Shown here: positions 62,624 through 64,000 of the stretch, piece by piece
Position numbering within the stretch: position 1 is the stretch's first letter
Layout of the letters: each line of letters begins with the position of its first letter
Source: JAEZAA01 sp964514485
Lineage (GTDB): Bacteria; Pseudomonadota; Gammaproteobacteria; Pseudomonadales; Oleiphilaceae
Direction: 5' to 3'
DNA length: 64,000 nt
Assembly: GCA_964514485.1 (NCBI GenBank)
Contig: CAZEWG010000008.1
Coordinates: 28,905 to 92,904 of the forward strand
Made by a program: the position numbers and the translations under genes
The notes under the pieces: model-generated
Database searches by the model: none
Seen by the model: only the letters and a program-made list of their open reading frames with translations
Told to the model about the DNA's origin: nothing

Positions 62624-64000
62624 TTAGAGTAGCTTTTGGTTGCGCAGCTGCTCGGCGAACTGCTGGATGGTATCGCTTAGGGCTTCATCTTCATCGGTGC
62701 CGATCACGAAGGCATCCTTGGCGGAGAAGGTTTCACCCTCGGTCAGCGGTACGATGCTGATCAGGCCGGCACGGCTCAACCAGTGAACCGCTTCCTGGCG
62801 TCGTTCCATGCTGGGATCTTCTACGACCAGAGACGTCTTGCCCGCATCAAACAGAAAACGCTCGACCGCGTATGCGAGCTTGTCCGCCAACTTGCCCTTG
62901 GTCAGAACCAGGAATGGTTTTTGATCCAGACGGTTTTGGCGCTCCTGCTCGGAAACCGGCTTGAAGTCCTCCACCGAACTGCCCGCCGCCGCGCTCTCTA
63001 CCATGCCGGCGCCAATGGTCACGTTGGACAATCGGTCAATCACAATAAAGGCACCGGTCGCCCGATTCTGCTGGTAGGCGTCAAAGACCGCCGGCTGGTT
63101 CAGGGTGAACTCACACAGCCCGATGGCGTTGAGCTTGAGTTCGTCGACTTCTTCTCGCTCCAGCGTGTTCACGTCGGTCTGATGGCGGATTTTGCTGACC
63201 ATGCCGCTGACCAGGCTATTGCCCAGCTTGATGTAGTACTGCTTGCCAATTTGCAGGGGCTGCTCAGCCATCCAGACCAGGGTAGCCACAAAGCGGTTGG
63301 AAACCGCCGGTAGATTATCCGGTTTGACGATCATGTCGCCCCGGGAAATGTCGATTTCGTCGGTCAGGGTCAGGGTGACGGCCTGATCCGCGAAGGCTTC
63401 TTCAAGCTCGCCGTCATAGGTGACGATTTCCTTCACCCGGCTGGTTTGGCCGGAAGGCAGCACTTGAATGGTATCACCCTTGCGGATGACCCCGGAGGCG
63501 ACCGTGCCGCAATAACCGCGGAAGTTGAGGTTGGGGCGGTTAACGTACTGGACCGGGAACCGGAAGTCCTCGAAGTTCTTGGACTTGGAGACTTCCACCG
63601 TCTCCAGGATTTCCATCAGGGTCTTGCCTTCATACCAGGGCGTATGGGCGCTGGCATTGACGACGTTGTCACCTTCCAGGGCGGAAATCGGCACGAAGTA
63701 CACGTTGGGCAGATTCAGGCTTTCGCTGAAGGCCAGATACTGCTCGCACAGCTCGTTAAATCGGGCTTCGCTATAGTCCACCAGGTCCATCTTGTTGATG
63801 GCCACCACGATATGGTGAATGCCCAGCAAGGAGGCGATAAAGCTGTGGCGCTTGGTCTGGGTCAGTACGCCTTTGCGGGCATCCATCAGGATGATGGCCA
63901 GGTCGGCCGTGGACGCGCCGGTCGCCATGTTGCGGGTGTACTGTTCATGGCCGGGGGTGTCGGCAATGATGAACTTGCGTTTGGCGGTGGAGAAATAGCG
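62624..64000 (-). CDS. cysN: Sulfate adenylyltransferase GTPase subunit CysN (5' end outside window)
   Basis: GTP-hydrolysing subunit of ATP sulfurylase (with CysD) in sulfate assimilation. The visible 458 residues begin in the G domain: ADTPGHEQYTRN (G3) and NKMDLVDYS (G4). The first ~90 residues, with the P-loop, lie beyond base 64000. EF-Tu-like domains 2 and 3 follow. After the point where E. coli CysN ends there are about 110 extra residues (from KPVSEQERQNRLDQ), which resemble a CysC-type APS kinase in order but lack its P-loop. A normal CysNC fusion is about 630 aa; this protein would be about 545. Confidence 0.92.
   Translation of the reverse strand, partial: RYFSTAKRKFIIADTPGHEQYTRNMATGASTADLAIILMDARKGVLTQTKRHSFIASLLGIHHIVVAINKMDLVDYSEARFNELCEQYLAFSESLNLPNVYFVPISALEGDNVVNASAHTPWYEGKTLMEILETVEVSKSKNFEDFRFPVQYVNRPNLNFRGYCGTVASGVIRKGDTIQVLPSGQTSRVKEIVTYDGELEEAFADQAVTLTLTDEIDISRGDMIVKPDNLPAVSNRFVATLVWMAEQPLQIGKQYYIKLGNSLVSGMVSKIRHQTDVNTLEREEVDELKLNAIGLCEFTLNQPAVFDAYQQNRATGAFIVIDRLSNVTIGAGMVESAAAGSSVEDFKPVSEQERQNRLDQKPFLVLTKGKLADKLAYAVERFLFDAGKTSLVVEDPSMERRQEAVHWLSRAGLISIVPLTEGETFSAKDAFVIGTDEDEALSDTIQQFAEQLRNQKLL

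Noticed and set aside
1..64000. Mobile element, CRISPR array, defence system, tRNA or rRNA
   Set aside because: No transposase, integrase, regularly spaced repeats, nuclease-helicase sets, tRNA clover-leaf or rRNA sequence was seen. Gene order is that of conserved core chromosome.

Overview
The window is core chromosome of a gammaproteobacterium of the Pseudomonadales/Oceanospirillales kind (Marinobacter-, Hahella- or Pseudomonas-like). The evidence is moderately high GC and gene order that, as I recall it, matches three blocks of Pseudomonas aeruginosa: parC-serB-fimX-psd-rhdA-motAB-rsgA-orn-queG-nnr-tsaE-amiB-mutL-miaA-hfq-hflXKC-hisZ-purA; bioBFHCD followed by two large acyl-CoA dehydrogenases; and holA-lptE-leuS-lnt-corC-ybeY-phoH-miaB. 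I see no rRNA, tRNA, insertion sequence, prophage, CRISPR array or defence island. The genus is an inference.

Layout. 1-2.8 kb: a small unknown gene, a DASH-type cryptochrome/photolyase with tandem palindromes in its upstream region, a Rof-like Rho inhibitor and a small membrane protein. 2.9-10.7 kb: parC and serB (+), facing a FimX-type c-di-GMP effector and a PilZ-domain protein (-). 11-13.7 kb: the EF-P system epmB / efp-epmA. 13.7-19.4 kb: psd and a rhodanese (-), motAB (+), rsgA (-), orn (+). 19.5-34.3 kb: queG (-), then the long run nnr-tsaE-amiB-mutL-miaA-hfq-hflX-hflK-hflC, a DUF2065 gene, hisZ and purA. 34.3-37 kb: srkA kinase with a small membrane protein, a DUF4136 lipoprotein and an unknown protein. 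37-42.3 kb: comF diverging from the complete biotin operon bioBFHCD. 42.5-47.9 kb: a flagellar-rod-like small protein, an SprA-type putative metalloprotease and two 600-residue acyl-CoA dehydrogenases. 48-62 kb: endonuclease I, then holA-lptE-leuS, a zinc-ribbon protein, the miaB-phoH-ybeY-corC-lnt operon, ndpA with a beta-propeller protein, and a class V aminotransferase. 62.6-64 kb: cysN, cut by the window edge.

Most genes are housekeeping. The points worth a second look are regulatory or residue-level. ParC naturally carries Phe at the position of E. coli Ser80, the main quinolone contact. A BirA-like operator overlaps a near-consensus promoter for bioB inside the 5' end of comF. Two adjoining PsrA-type boxes sit on the -10 and start of the first acyl-CoA dehydrogenase. 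The FimX homologue has degenerate receiver, GGDEF and EAL motifs. CysN carries a C-terminal segment resembling an APS kinase that has lost its P-loop. I did not find a convincing, wholly new multi-gene system here.
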